The position numbers and the translations under genes are program-made. From assembly GCA_020025075.1 (NCBI GenBank), contig JAHHSR010000002.1, positions 12,175-76,174 on the forward strand: 64,000 bases of DNA. Direction: 5' to 3'. Position 1 is the stretch's first letter. Every line of letters starts with the position of its first letter. Below are positions 26,978-35,627 of this stretch, piece after piece. The DNA comes from Pectinatus sp. (GTDB taxonomy: Bacteria > Bacillota > Negativicutes > Selenomonadales > Selenomonadaceae). Under the pieces are notes generated by a model, which ran no database searches, was not told the DNA's origin, and was given only the letters and a program-made list of their open reading frames with translations.

Positions 26978-28699
26978 TTACGCCTCAAGGGAAAAGTTCT
27001 TTTGCAGATATTCGCGAATAGCCGTGCCGTGTTCCATCCGCATGACATGGTCTAATGCTTCTTTTGCCTGCTTCATGCTGATGCTACGAAGCATCTTTTT
27101 GACGCGCGGTATCGAAGGAGCGCTCATCGAAAGCTCGGTGATACCCATTGCCATCAAGATTACGGCAGCAGCGGGGTCACTGGCCATTTCACCGCACATA
27201 CCGCACCATTTGCCGTTGGCGTTAGCGGCATCAATTGTACGCTTGACAAGCGATAAAATTGCCGGATTGAAATGATTATAAAGATAGCTGACATTGGTAT
27301 TCATGCGGTCGACAGCTAAGGTATACTGGACAAGGTCATTCGTGCCGATGCTGAAAAAGTCGACATGCTTGGCGAGCATAGGCGTCATCACGGCAGCAGC
27401 CGGCGTTTCGACCATGATGCCGAGCTGGACATTTTCCGAGTACGGTATATCTTCACGCGCCAGCTGTGTCTTAGCTTCTTCAATCATTTCCTTGACCATC
27501 TCAATTTCGCTGAGCTGAATGACCATCGGCAACATCATTGCGGCACGACCATAAACGCCGGCACGCAAGATAGCCCTGACTTGCGGCATAAAAACGTCGC
27601 GGCGCACGAGGCAGATGCGGATGGCACGCCAGCCGAGGAAAGGATTTTCTTCTTTCGGGATATTGAGATAAGGCAGAGGTTTATCACCGCCGATATCCAT
27701 CGTGCGAATTACGCAAAGCTCGCCCTTGCATTTTTCGACAGCTTCTTTATAGGCTTTAAATTGCGTTTCTTCATCAGGCGCTTCATTGTGCTCCATGAAC
27801 AAAAATTCCGAACGGAACAAGCCGACTCCCCTAGCGCCAAAATCCTTTACTGCCGATGATATATCAAGGTGCGTACTGATATTGGCGGCCAAAATCACTT
27901 CATGGCCATCTGTCGTCTGAGCTGGCAAAGAACGCAATTTTGCATATTGCTCTTTTAGCTTTTCCTGCTCAGCTATCTTAATGCGAAAATGCTTTAATAG
28001 GTCTTCTGTCGGCTTGACAAAAATCTCGCCCGTGCTGCCATTTATGACCATCTGAGCACCATCGGTAATATTTTGCAAATCGCTTCCTAAACCAACTACC
28101 GTCGGTATTGCACGCGCCTTTGCAATAATTACGGCATGGCAGGTCGTGCTGCCTTGTCCTAAGGTGACGCCTGCTATCTGTTCAGCAGGTACATTGGCAA
28201 TAATGGACGGTTCTATTTCCTCACCGCAAAGAATGACAGGCTCTTCGCCGATTTCCGGTCCTTTAAGGCCAAGCAGGACTCGAGCTATGCGCTTGCCAAC
28301 ATCGCGCACGTCGACTGCTCTTTCACGGAAATAGGCATCTTCCATATTTTCAAACATCGCCGCCGACTCATCGGCAGCAGCAAGTACAGCACGCGGAGCG
28401 CTATCGCCGTTTTCGGCTCTATTTATCGCATTGCCGCGCAGCATCGGGTCCTGCGCCATAATGCGATGCGCTTCCATAATGCCCGCTTGCTCACCAAGTC
28501 CTTTTTCCTTTAAGGAACGCACATTTTCTTCGAGAATATCCGTAACAGCATCAAAGGCTTCAGCCACGCGCTTAGCCTCTTCTTCTACCGAACCGGCAAT
28601 GTATGCTGCCACATGCTTATCCAAATTCTGCTCAAGGCGTACAGCCTTAGCGATAGCCACCCCGGCAATAACGCCCTTGCCACGCAACTTTATTGACAT
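26978..28699 (-). CDS. ptsI: PTS enzyme I (PtsI)
   Basis: Phosphoenolpyruvate-protein phosphotransferase of 573 aa, which moves phosphate from PEP to HPr. The N-terminal HPr-binding helices are followed by the swivelling His domain and the C-terminal PEP barrel (RTMDIGGDKPLPYL, FRSEFLFME, GMCGEMASDP). The phosphorylated histidine lies in GSTTCHAVIIAK, where most enzymes I read GGRTSHTAIMAR. The His is kept but the flanking Ser is Cys. The ATG has GGGGGAG upstream. It is separated from ptsH by a structured 167-base spacer. Confidence 0.93.
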   Translation of the reverse strand: MSIKLRGKGVIAGVAIAKAVRLEQNLDKHVAAYIAGSVEEEAKRVAEAFDAVTDILEENVRSLKEKGLGEQAGIMEAHRIMAQDPMLRGNAINRAENGDSAPRAVLAAADESAAMFENMEDAYFRERAVDVRDVGKRIARVLLGLKGPEIGEEPVILCGEEIEPSIIANVPAEQIAGVTLGQGSTTCHAVIIAKARAIPTVVGLGSDLQNITDGAQMVINGSTGEIFVKPTEDLLKHFRIKIAEQEKLKEQYAKLRSLPAQTTDGHEVILAANISTHLDISSAVKDFGARGVGLFRSEFLFMEHNEAPDEETQFKAYKEAVEKCKGELCVIRTMDIGGDKPLPYLNIPKEENPFLGWRAIRICLVRRDVFMPQVRAILRAGVYGRAAMMLPMVIQLSEIEMVKEMIEEAKTQLAREDIPYSENVQLGIMVETPAAAVMTPMLAKHVDFFSIGTNDLVQYTLAVDRMNTNVSYLYNHFNPAILSLVKRTIDAANANGKWCGMCGEMASDPAAAVILMAMGITELSMSAPSIPRVKKMLRSISMKQAKEALDHVMRMEHGTAIREYLQKNFSLEA

Positions 28700-28748
28700 A
28701 ATACTCCCCCCGTTTCGGTAATCACTTTACCAGTACACGAAAACCAAT

Positions 28749-28859
28749 GAGCCACTATAAGCGGCTCCTTTTGCTAAAGCCTTAATTGAATGTTCTGATT
28801 ATTTAAGGCAATTACTTGCCTAATAGCCTAGATAATCAGAGCCGCACTAAGATGCGGCT
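28749..28859 (-). other. Structured ptsH-ptsI spacer with nested hairpins
   Basis: Read on the minus strand, AGCCGCA/TGCGGCT comes first. Next is an outer arm CTGATTAT/ATAATCAG (28795-28802 with 28832-28839) enclosing AGGCAA-GTAA-TTGCCT. Last is GAGCC/GGCTC at 28749-28767. None is followed by a good T-run. They may process the transcript or set the HPr to enzyme I ratio. Confidence 0.45.
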
Positions 28860-28866
28860 TCATCAC

Positions 28867-29133
28867 TTATTCCTCTTCGCCAAACTTGCTTTCAACAAGT
28901 TGCGCCAAAGCATCGATTGCTGCCTGGGCATCTTCGCCTTCAGCATTTATCGTAACATCGGTGCCTTGCTGCAGGCCAAGGCTCATAATCATGAGAATGC
29001 TCTTAGCATCGACGGTCTTGCCTTTGCCCGTCAGCTTAATCTTGGCTTTAAACTTATTTGCCGTCTGGACGAACATCGAGGCCGGACGAGCATGCAGGCC
29101 AGTTTTGTTTGTAATTGTCAGTGTCTTTTCCAT
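28867..29133 (-). CDS. ptsH: HPr phosphocarrier (PtsH)
   Basis: An 88-residue general PTS phosphocarrier. His14 in KTGLHARPAS is the site phosphorylated by enzyme I. Ser45 in AKSILMIMSLG is the position phosphorylated by HPr kinase in Firmicutes, which suggests HPrK-type catabolite control. The ATG is preceded by AGGGAGA. It is the first gene of the ptsH-ptsI unit. Confidence 0.95.
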   Translation of the reverse strand: MEKTLTITNKTGLHARPASMFVQTANKFKAKIKLTGKGKTVDAKSILMIMSLGLQQGTDVTINAEGEDAQAAIDALAQLVESKFGEEE

Positions 29134-29571
29134 ACTAATCTCCCTTTAGCTTTTTCAATTACCTGAACAATGGCAAACTATCTCTAGCAAAAACAGCCAT
29201 CAATAAGCTTCCTTCGTTCCTCATAAATTATACCTAATCAGCAACAAAATTGCCAGAAAAATTTTTCTATTTTCAGGTTTCGTCAGGCATTTCAATAATT
29301 GCGTCATTTTAGCCGCATTATTATACTTTTACAATATTTTACTTCATTTGATAAAATTATTTGCTATTTAAGAATATTTTTCCCTGAAAAAGTGAAATTA
29401 TGATTATGTTTGTATCTTTTATTAAATGTTTATACTAAAATTTTTAATAGATTTCTGATTTTTCTCTAGCAAACTTTTAATATTTAATGTAGAATAAAAA
29501 TATCATTAGCGAATTTTTCGCATATGCAATAGAAGTTGCCTTTTAGGACAACTTCAAAGGAGGATTCTTTT
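29134..29571. other. Divergent AT-rich region between ptsH and the first MFS gene
   Basis: About 440 bases with no supportable gene. The left 120 bases hold the ptsH promoter and leader. The rest is very A/T rich and must hold the promoter of the tandem MFS genes. AAGGAGG at 29557-29563 is the ribosome site of the first one. Confidence 0.5.
29227..29255 (-). promoter_or_regulatory. Likely promoter of ptsH
   Basis: On the minus strand TGGCAA and TATAAT are 17 bases apart. The same stretch also reads TGGCAATTTTGTTGCT, which has the GG-N10-GC spacing of a sigma-54 site, but the sigma-70 reading is the more economical. Confidence 0.5.
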
Positions 29572-30960
29572 ATGAGTTTCGTCGGACTGGTCACCAGCAA
29601 CGACCCAAGCTGGGACAAACGTTGGAAGTATAACTGCTTCATCTTCATCCTCAGTTATATTTTCATGGGAGCAGTCACTGGCATCACCAATGACACCTAC
29701 ATTTCCTATCTTAATTTGACGGTGCCAGATGTCGTCAAAGGCTTGCCCATGTATTTTTCCATAGGCACATTCATAGTCGCCATGGTACTTTTTACCGTAC
29801 CAAAGGTCGGCTATAAAAAAATCATTATCGGTGCTCCAATCGTCCTCATTCTTTCTCTTTTAGCTTGTATTTACAGCACTAATGCCGATGTCATCATCAT
29901 CGCCAATATCATGGTTCAAGTGGGCGCAAGCATGTTCGATTTCATGTACCCGCTCATGTTTACCTCTTATGTTCCCAAGGATAAGCGCGTTTCCATGTTT
30001 GCGCGCGTCATGTACTGCAACCTCATCAGCCAGTCAATCGTCACCTTCCTCAACGGCAAAATTGTCGTCTGGCAGTTTGCGCAATACCTTGGCATCACCT
30101 ATGATAAGGCGTCTGTATTATCTGAACATTCTTCCGAGCTGTCAGTTTCCCAGATGGCTTATTATCTTCACTCTTATGTTCTTGTCATGTGGATTGCCAT
30201 CGTTTTGACCGCCATCTCCTTGGCCTTCTTATTCTTCCTCAAGGAACAATTTGCCGACTACAACGAAAATGCGGAAGCAAATGCGAAGAAAAAGAAGTTC
30301 ACCCTTGACTGGCACGTCTTCAATAACCGCTACATCATCATGTGGATTATCATCTTTGGCATCGTCAGATTTGGTGCCTTGTTAGTTACGCCTTATTTCC
30401 CTATCTACCTCAACAATTTCCTGCACATTTCAAGAGGCACCGTTTCGACTATCATCACGCTGCAGACCATCGCCATGGTCTTGGGCTTTTTCACGGCTCC
30501 TTATCTTGAAAAAAAGCTCGGTTCAATTGTGTCTATTGCCGTAACGATAATTCTCTGCGCTCCCTTGATGCTGATTATGGCCAATGGCCTCATGTTCGGC
30601 AGCAACATTGTCTGGGTAATTGGCGCTGTCTTGTTCTTGCGCTCCGGCTTTGCCAATGCCTCCAATCCTATTCAGCAGTCATTGCCCCTAACCTTCGTCT
30701 CAAAAAATCTCGTTCCCGCTTACAGTTCCTTCATGCTCTTATTTAACTCTGCTGTCGGCATCATTGCGGGCATTTACTCGCGCTACTGGCTCCTTGCCAC
30801 AGATGCTGGCTATGGTCAAGCCTATTACATTACCGCTGCCCTTTACACCTTTGCCATGCTCTTGCTCTTGGTCATCTTCACCAAAAGGTACAATCGCAGC
30901 CTTTCTGCCGAAGAAGTCAAAGAAAAGGAAACAGCAGAAGTTCTTGCACAAGAAGAATGA
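29572..30960 (+). CDS. MFS transporter, first of a tandem pair
   Basis: A 462-residue major facilitator with about 12 helices. The second helix region is followed by VPKVGYKKIIIGAP, which occupies the place of the usual loop-2 motif. Further conserved blocks are FTSYVPKDKRVSMFARVMY and FLRSGFANASNPIQ. It is very close to the next gene and distantly related to the MFS gene at 55.2-56.6 kb. The substrate is unknown. The ATG at 29572 has AAGGAGG eight bases upstream; an upstream in-frame ATG has none. Confidence 0.82.
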   Translation: MSFVGLVTSNDPSWDKRWKYNCFIFILSYIFMGAVTGITNDTYISYLNLTVPDVVKGLPMYFSIGTFIVAMVLFTVPKVGYKKIIIGAPIVLILSLLACIYSTNADVIIIANIMVQVGASMFDFMYPLMFTSYVPKDKRVSMFARVMYCNLISQSIVTFLNGKIVVWQFAQYLGITYDKASVLSEHSSELSVSQMAYYLHSYVLVMWIAIVLTAISLAFLFFLKEQFADYNENAEANAKKKKFTLDWHVFNNRYIIMWIIIFGIVRFGALLVTPYFPIYLNNFLHISRGTVSTIITLQTIAMVLGFFTAPYLEKKLGSIVSIAVTIILCAPLMLIMANGLMFGSNIVWVIGAVLFLRSGFANASNPIQQSLPLTFVSKNLVPAYSSFMLLFNSAVGIIAGIYSRYWLLATDAGYGQAYYITAALYTFAMLLLLVIFTKRYNRSLSAEEVKEKETAEVLAQEE

Positions 30961-30963
30961 GTT

Positions 30964-30993
30964 TTTGCCGCGGCTTTTGCTGCGGCTTTTTCT
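30964..30993 (+). terminator. Terminator between tandem MFS genes
   Basis: GCCGCGGC-TTTT-GCTGCGGC (8 bp, one G-U) is followed by TTTTTC. The second gene may therefore be partly independent of the first. Confidence 0.7.
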
Positions 30994-31023
30994 TTACTAA
31001 ATTTTTTTTGGAGGCGCATTAAA

Positions 31024-32412
31024 ATGAATGTTGTAAATCTTCTGACAAGCGATGACCAAAACTGGAACAGCCGCTACAAGAGAAATTGTGCTGTATTCAT
31101 CATCAGCTACATTTTCATGGGTGCTGTCACAGGCATTACCAATGATACCTATGTATCATATCTCAACATGACTGTTCCTGACGTCGTCAAGGCCTTTCCT
31201 ATGTGGGGCTCCATTTCTTCTTTGGCCATGGCCTTAATCATTTTGGCCGTGCCAAAAATCGGTTACAAAAAGATGATTGTCATCTCACCGCTATTGCTCA
31301 TTGCTGCGCTTTTAGCCTGCATCTACAGCCGCAATACCGATATGATAATCATCGCCAATCTGCTCGTAAACATCGGCGCGGGCATGTTTGACTTCATGTA
31401 TCCCTTAATGTTTACCTCTTACGTTCCCAAAGATAAGCGCGTTTCCATGTTTGCGCGCGTCATGTACTGCAACCTCATCAGCCAGGCTATTTTGACCTTC
31501 CTCAACGGCAAGATTGTCGTCTGGCAGTTTGCGCAATATCTCGGCATCAGCTACGACCAGGCATCTAATATGTCTGAACATCCACAGCTCTTAAATGCAC
31601 TGCAAAATGGCTATTATCTAAACTCATATGAATTGGCAATGTGGATTGCCATCATCTTTACCGTCTTATCTTTCCTTGCCGTCTTATTCCTCAAAGAAGT
31701 TCCTGCCGATTACCACGAAGAAACTAATCAGCCCACGAATAAATTCCATATCGATTGGTCCATTCTCAAAAATAAATACGCCCTCTTATGGGTGCTCATC
31801 TGGGCTCCCGTTCGCTTTGGCGCCAGCATCGTCTTGCCTTATTTCCCCATCTATCTCAACAATTTCCTGCATATTTCAAGAGGTGCAACCTCAACCATCA
31901 TCACGATGCAGACCTTCGCCATGGTCCTCGGCTATTTTGCCACGCCCTATATCGAAAAAAAGATGGGCTCCATCGTTTCCACGGCCGTCCTGACCATTGC
32001 CTGCGTGCCAATGATGCTCATTATGGCTAACGGCCTCATGTTTGGCAGCAATATTGCCTGGATTATCGGCATCGTCTTGTTCTTGCGCTCCGGCCTCGCC
32101 AATGCTACTTCTCCCATCAACGCCTCGCTGCCTTTGACCTTCGTCTCGAAAAACCTAGTTCCCGCTTACAGTTCCTTTATGACCATCTTCAATTCCGCTA
32201 TCGGCATCCTGGCGGGCCTTTATTGCCGTTATTGGCTGCTCCGCACAGATGCCGGCTATGGCTATGCTTATTACATTACATCGACGCTTTACGTCATCGC
32301 AATGATTCTGCTCGTCATTGTCTTTGCGAAAAAATACAATCGCACTACGCCGAATGAAAATGAGCTGACAATGAACGAAACGAAAGAAGCCATTCGCGAT
32401 GATGCCGACTAA
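31024..32412 (+). CDS. MFS transporter, second of a tandem pair
   Basis: A 462-residue major facilitator that is the close paralogue of the gene just upstream; the two share most of their residues and have long identical DNA stretches. The loop-2 region is PKIGYKKMIVISP, and the shared blocks are FTSYVPKDKRVSMFARVMY and FLRSGLANATSPIN. The N-terminal TSDDQNWNSRYKRN also matches. The ATG has GGAGG nine bases upstream. The substrate is unknown. The differences cluster in the central loop and the C-terminal tail. Confidence 0.82.
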   Translation: MNVVNLLTSDDQNWNSRYKRNCAVFIISYIFMGAVTGITNDTYVSYLNMTVPDVVKAFPMWGSISSLAMALIILAVPKIGYKKMIVISPLLLIAALLACIYSRNTDMIIIANLLVNIGAGMFDFMYPLMFTSYVPKDKRVSMFARVMYCNLISQAILTFLNGKIVVWQFAQYLGISYDQASNMSEHPQLLNALQNGYYLNSYELAMWIAIIFTVLSFLAVLFLKEVPADYHEETNQPTNKFHIDWSILKNKYALLWVLIWAPVRFGASIVLPYFPIYLNNFLHISRGATSTIITMQTFAMVLGYFATPYIEKKMGSIVSTAVLTIACVPMMLIMANGLMFGSNIAWIIGIVLFLRSGLANATSPINASLPLTFVSKNLVPAYSSFMTIFNSAIGILAGLYCRYWLLRTDAGYGYAYYITSTLYVIAMILLVIVFAKKYNRTTPNENELTMNETKEAIRDDAD

Positions 32413-32447
32413 TCTTGAAGTCGCCTGAGAAATTAAGCGGTAAAGCA

Positions 32448-32475
32448 TTGCTATTTTTCCTTCAAATGCTATAAT
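32448..32475 (+). promoter_or_regulatory. Likely promoter of the 32.6-kb hypothetical gene
   Basis: TTGCTA and TATAAT are 16 bases apart, with an extended -10 (TGCTATAAT). It lies between the second MFS gene and the hypothetical gene. Confidence 0.55.
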
Positions 32476-32573
32476 ATTAGAAAGCACGCTGATTGTGCCC
32501 CTTCTGCCTTTGGGCTGAAGGATTGATGTTTTGCTTGTTTACGGCAAGCGTATTTAGAAAGTCGGTGATTTTT

Positions 32574-33347
32574 ATGCTAATCAATGCTCTGCAGAATAAT
32601 TCCATCAATAACGGCGCCCTTTCTATTCAAGCTCCAAAAGCAGCCGCTAATACCCAGCAACCTTTAAAGAGCAAGGAAGCGATAGATGCTGGCCCTGCCG
32701 CCTCCTATCGTCCGAGCACGCTCGCCGATTACAGCGACAGCGCTCTTTCGCCGCTGCAAAAGAAAATCGTCAGCCTGCAAAACCAAATTCATGCACTAAA
32801 GGACGGCAAGCCTCTTTCTGCCCAACAGCGCAAGGATATGGTTAACACGCTCAACAACTACCTCAAAGATTTGCAAGATGGCAAGATTGATAGCGGCAAG
32901 GACCTTTCGCCGCAGCAAATGAGAAAGCAGCTAATAGATAGCGCCCAAAATAATTATGCTCAATTGCAATACCGCATCAATGACCCATTTAGCTATCTCA
33001 ATCCTTCAAATAGCTTTTTGGGCAGCTCTAACAATATATTCTCGACCTTGGACCGCGGCATGGACGCCATGATTAATAACCAATTTTCACAGGCCATGTC
33101 CAATTGGAGCAAACGCCTAGATGAACCCGACGCTACAATCGATAATTTTCCTTCGCCTGCTTCTGACCCCTTTGGCTTCATCAGCCATGTCGCAGCAGGC
33201 GTAACCAATGACAAATTATCACAGGGCGCACAAAATCGCCTTGCGATGGCCAATATCTATCACGATGCGCTATCCAATTTAAATGCCGTCTCGCAGCAAG
33301 GCAACATAAATTCGCCTTCTGCTCATACTTATAACCGTCTCGCCTAA
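32574..33347 (+). CDS. Hypothetical Asn/Gln/Ser-rich protein
   Basis: I do not recognise this 257-residue protein. It lacks a signal peptide, transmembrane helix and cysteines. It is rich in Asn, Gln, Ser and Asp, with a low-complexity N-terminus, a helical centre (PLQKKIVSLQNQIHALKDGK and PQQMRKQLIDSAQ) and a tail that ends in NSPSAHTYNRLA. The composition resembles substrates of flagellar or other leaderless export, but there is no direct evidence. The start at ATG 32574 has only a weak GGTGA upstream. It is a single gene with its own promoter and terminator. Confidence 0.65.
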   Translation: MLINALQNNSINNGALSIQAPKAAANTQQPLKSKEAIDAGPAASYRPSTLADYSDSALSPLQKKIVSLQNQIHALKDGKPLSAQQRKDMVNTLNNYLKDLQDGKIDSGKDLSPQQMRKQLIDSAQNNYAQLQYRINDPFSYLNPSNSFLGSSNNIFSTLDRGMDAMINNQFSQAMSNWSKRLDEPDATIDNFPSPASDPFGFISHVAAGVTNDKLSQGAQNRLAMANIYHDALSNLNAVSQQGNINSPSAHTYNRLA

Positions 33348-33387
33348 AAAAAGGGGCTACTCACTATAGGAGTAGTCCCTTTTTTAT
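33346..33387. terminator. Bidirectional terminator at the island edge
   Basis: A 10-bp stem (GGGGCTACTC / GAGTAGTCCC) has an A-run on the left and TTTTTTT on the right. It lies between the hypothetical gene and the convergent PTS genes. Confidence 0.85.
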
Positions 33388-34743
33388 TTAAGCGGCTTTC
33401 TGGGACTTCTTCATCATACTACTGATAATACATACCAATGCAACAAATCCGAATATTCCTGCTATAACAGCAAATTTACCAGCACTGCCAAGAGTGCCTA
33501 ATAAAATACCTGGTATAAGATAGTCCGTATCAGCAAATGTAGAGCTAGCTAAACTCAAATTTCCCAAAACTGGTAAAATGAATAGCGGCAACCAGCTAAT
33601 GAGGAGGCCATTGATTATCGCTCCTATAATTGCTCCTCTGCGTCCGCCTTTAGCATTGCCGTATATAGCAGCCGCTGCTCCACAGAAAAAATGTCCTACA
33701 ACGCCTGGTATTATAACTACTGTATGCAAAGCAACCATTATAAACATTGATATTGTGCCAACAATAAAGCTTATAAAAAAGCCTAACAGCACCGCATTAG
33801 GAGCATAGGGAAAAATTATAGGCACATCTAATGCTGGCTTTGAATTTGGTACTATTTTCATCGCAATTCCCTGAAATGCGGGCACGATTTCTGCCAATAT
33901 CATTCGCACACCTTGCAGCACAACTGCAAAACCAGCAGCAAAAGTACCAGCTTGTATTATGGAATAAACAAAATAATTTGTACCATTGCTAAGATTTTTT
34001 TCTACAAATTCTTGCCCTGCCATAAGAGATAATATGATATATACAATTGACATCACAATCGTAATTGAGACAATCGAATCTCTTAAAAAAGATAAGCTCT
34101 TAGGCACATCTATTTCTTCTGTACTATGTGCTTTATTGCCAAAATGTTCTCCAAACCAACCTGAAATTGCATAGCCTATATTTCCCGTATGCCCCATCGC
34201 TACGGAATCGCTGCCTGTAATATCTCTCATATAAGGCTGGCATAAAGCCGGCGTAACAGTTAAAAGCGTTCCTTCAAATATTCCGCCCAATATAATCGTG
34301 AAAAAACTCCTTCCCAATCCTGCCGATATCAATATTACAGCTGTTAAACACGATACATAGAGCATTGCCTGACCAGTCAAAAAAATATATTTAAATTTAG
34401 TAAAACGAGCTAATGCTATATTGACTAACATTCCCACAAACATAATCAAAGCCGTCGTTGACCCATATTGCACCAATGCTATCGCTACAACAGCTTCATT
34501 ACTAGGAACTACACCTTGAACATTTAAGGCGAACTGAAACATCTTAGCAAAAGGATCTAGGGATTTAACTAGTATCCCTGCTCCGCCCGTTAATATCAAA
34601 AATCCTGCAAAAGTCTTTATGCCGCCCTGTATTATTTGAGTTGCCTTTTTCTTTTGCAGTATCAATCCTATAACTGCTAATATTCCCACCAAAAGAGCTG
34701 GGGTTTGAACAATGCTAATAAATAAATTTTGTATATTATTCAT
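33388..34743 (-). CDS. PTS IIC component, ascorbate (UlaA/SgaT) family
   Basis: The membrane permease of a sugar PTS, 451 aa with about 11 hydrophobic helices. The UlaA-type blocks are IALVQYGSTTALIMFVGMLVNI, ARFTKFKYIFLTGQAMLY and GDITGSDSVAMGHTGNIGY-like sequence in the middle, and AILGAIINGLL-like sequence near the end. In E. coli the family imports L-ascorbate, but the ula catabolic enzymes are not nearby, so the sugar acid is uncertain. The gene is AT-rich compared with the flanking chromosome. It follows the IIB gene by 25 bases. Confidence 0.85.
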   Translation of the reverse strand: MNNIQNLFISIVQTPALLVGILAVIGLILQKKKATQIIQGGIKTFAGFLILTGGAGILVKSLDPFAKMFQFALNVQGVVPSNEAVVAIALVQYGSTTALIMFVGMLVNIALARFTKFKYIFLTGQAMLYVSCLTAVILISAGLGRSFFTIILGGIFEGTLLTVTPALCQPYMRDITGSDSVAMGHTGNIGYAISGWFGEHFGNKAHSTEEIDVPKSLSFLRDSIVSITIVMSIVYIILSLMAGQEFVEKNLSNGTNYFVYSIIQAGTFAAGFAVVLQGVRMILAEIVPAFQGIAMKIVPNSKPALDVPIIFPYAPNAVLLGFFISFIVGTISMFIMVALHTVVIIPGVVGHFFCGAAAAIYGNAKGGRRGAIIGAIINGLLISWLPLFILPVLGNLSLASSTFADTDYLIPGILLGTLGSAGKFAVIAGIFGFVALVCIISSMMKKSQKAA

Positions 34744-34768
34744 TTTAATAACCTCCGTTTGTTAGATA

Positions 34769-35065
34769 TTATTCATGCATTATTCCATTAGCATCAAGAA
34801 TTTTATTAATTGCCTGTTTTATTTCTTCTTGGTCGATTAAGCTATTTAAGGCAATTATCCTGTCCTTCGGCAAGTTTAAGGCTGCATCTGCCAAAGTTTT
34901 TTCTATAAAGAAATAGTCTGCCATATTAGGTGTCGTGCTTCCAACATCAGCATGATCAACAACAATTTCTTCTTGTACATTCTTATTTTTTAATAAATTT
35001 TGAATATTCATTTGAACCATAAAACTGCTTCCTAAACCAGATTGACAAATACACAAAAATTTCAT
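34769..35065 (-). CDS. PTS IIB component, ascorbate/lactose-type fold
   Basis: A 98-residue cytosolic phosphotransfer protein. The start MKFLCICQSGLGSSFMVQM contains the phosphorylated cysteine, Cys7, in the CxSGLGSS loop of UlaB-type IIB proteins. It lies between the IIA and IIC genes and has AGGAGG before its ATG. It would pass phosphate from IIA to the incoming sugar. Confidence 0.87.
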   Translation of the reverse strand: MKFLCICQSGLGSSFMVQMNIQNLLKNKNVQEEIVVDHADVGSTTPNMADYFFIEKTLADAALNLPKDRIIALNSLIDQEEIKQAINKILDANGIMHE

Positions 35066-35089
35066 TGTAATTCCTCCTAAAAAATATTA

Positions 35090-35521
35090 TTATTTTAATA
35101 TATTAATTAAACCTTCTCTATTTTTTACAGAAAAAATTTGCTCTAATCGCTCAGCATTCATAAGCAATTCTGCTAATTTTTGTATAATCATAATATGACT
35201 TTTATCATCAGGTGTAGCTAGAAAAATCCATAATTCAACTTTTTTACTTTCTTCCATAAATGGAATCGCTTTTTTGGTAAATAATATTGCAACTGCCGCT
35301 TCTTTTGTACTTGACATGGGTCTAGAATGTGCTAATACAATTTTAGAACCAATATTCATATAAGGACCTTTATCTTCACATTTTTCAATTACTGAATCAA
35401 TATAATCCTGCTTGATTATTCCTTTTAAAAGTAACGGCTTTGCCGATAATTGTATTGCTTCCTTCCAAGATAGTTCATTGTCCGCTAAAAACTGTATGCA
35501 ATCATTTTTAAATATTTCCAT
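35090..35521 (-). CDS. PTS IIA component (mannitol/UlaC type)
   Basis: A 143-residue EIIA of the mannitol-fructose family. His65 in IVLAHSRPM is the phosphorylated residue, within the expected GPYMNIGSKIVLAHSRP block. It is the first gene of the leftward IIA-IIB-IIC unit, preceded by GGAGGG. Divergent from it lies a regulator whose C-terminal domain is of the same IIA fold. Confidence 0.87.
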   Translation of the reverse strand: MEIFKNDCIQFLADNELSWKEAIQLSAKPLLLKGIIKQDYIDSVIEKCEDKGPYMNIGSKIVLAHSRPMSSTKEAAVAILFTKKAIPFMEESKKVELWIFLATPDDKSHIMIIQKLAELLMNAERLEQIFSVKNREGLINILK

Positions 35522-35627
35522 GTAGACCCTCCAACTCTTTTTTTCATATTATAATCTTTATGATTTCCATAACAAGTGCAATACTTGTCACCAATAAGTG
35601 CAATAAATGAACTAAAAGGATAATTAC

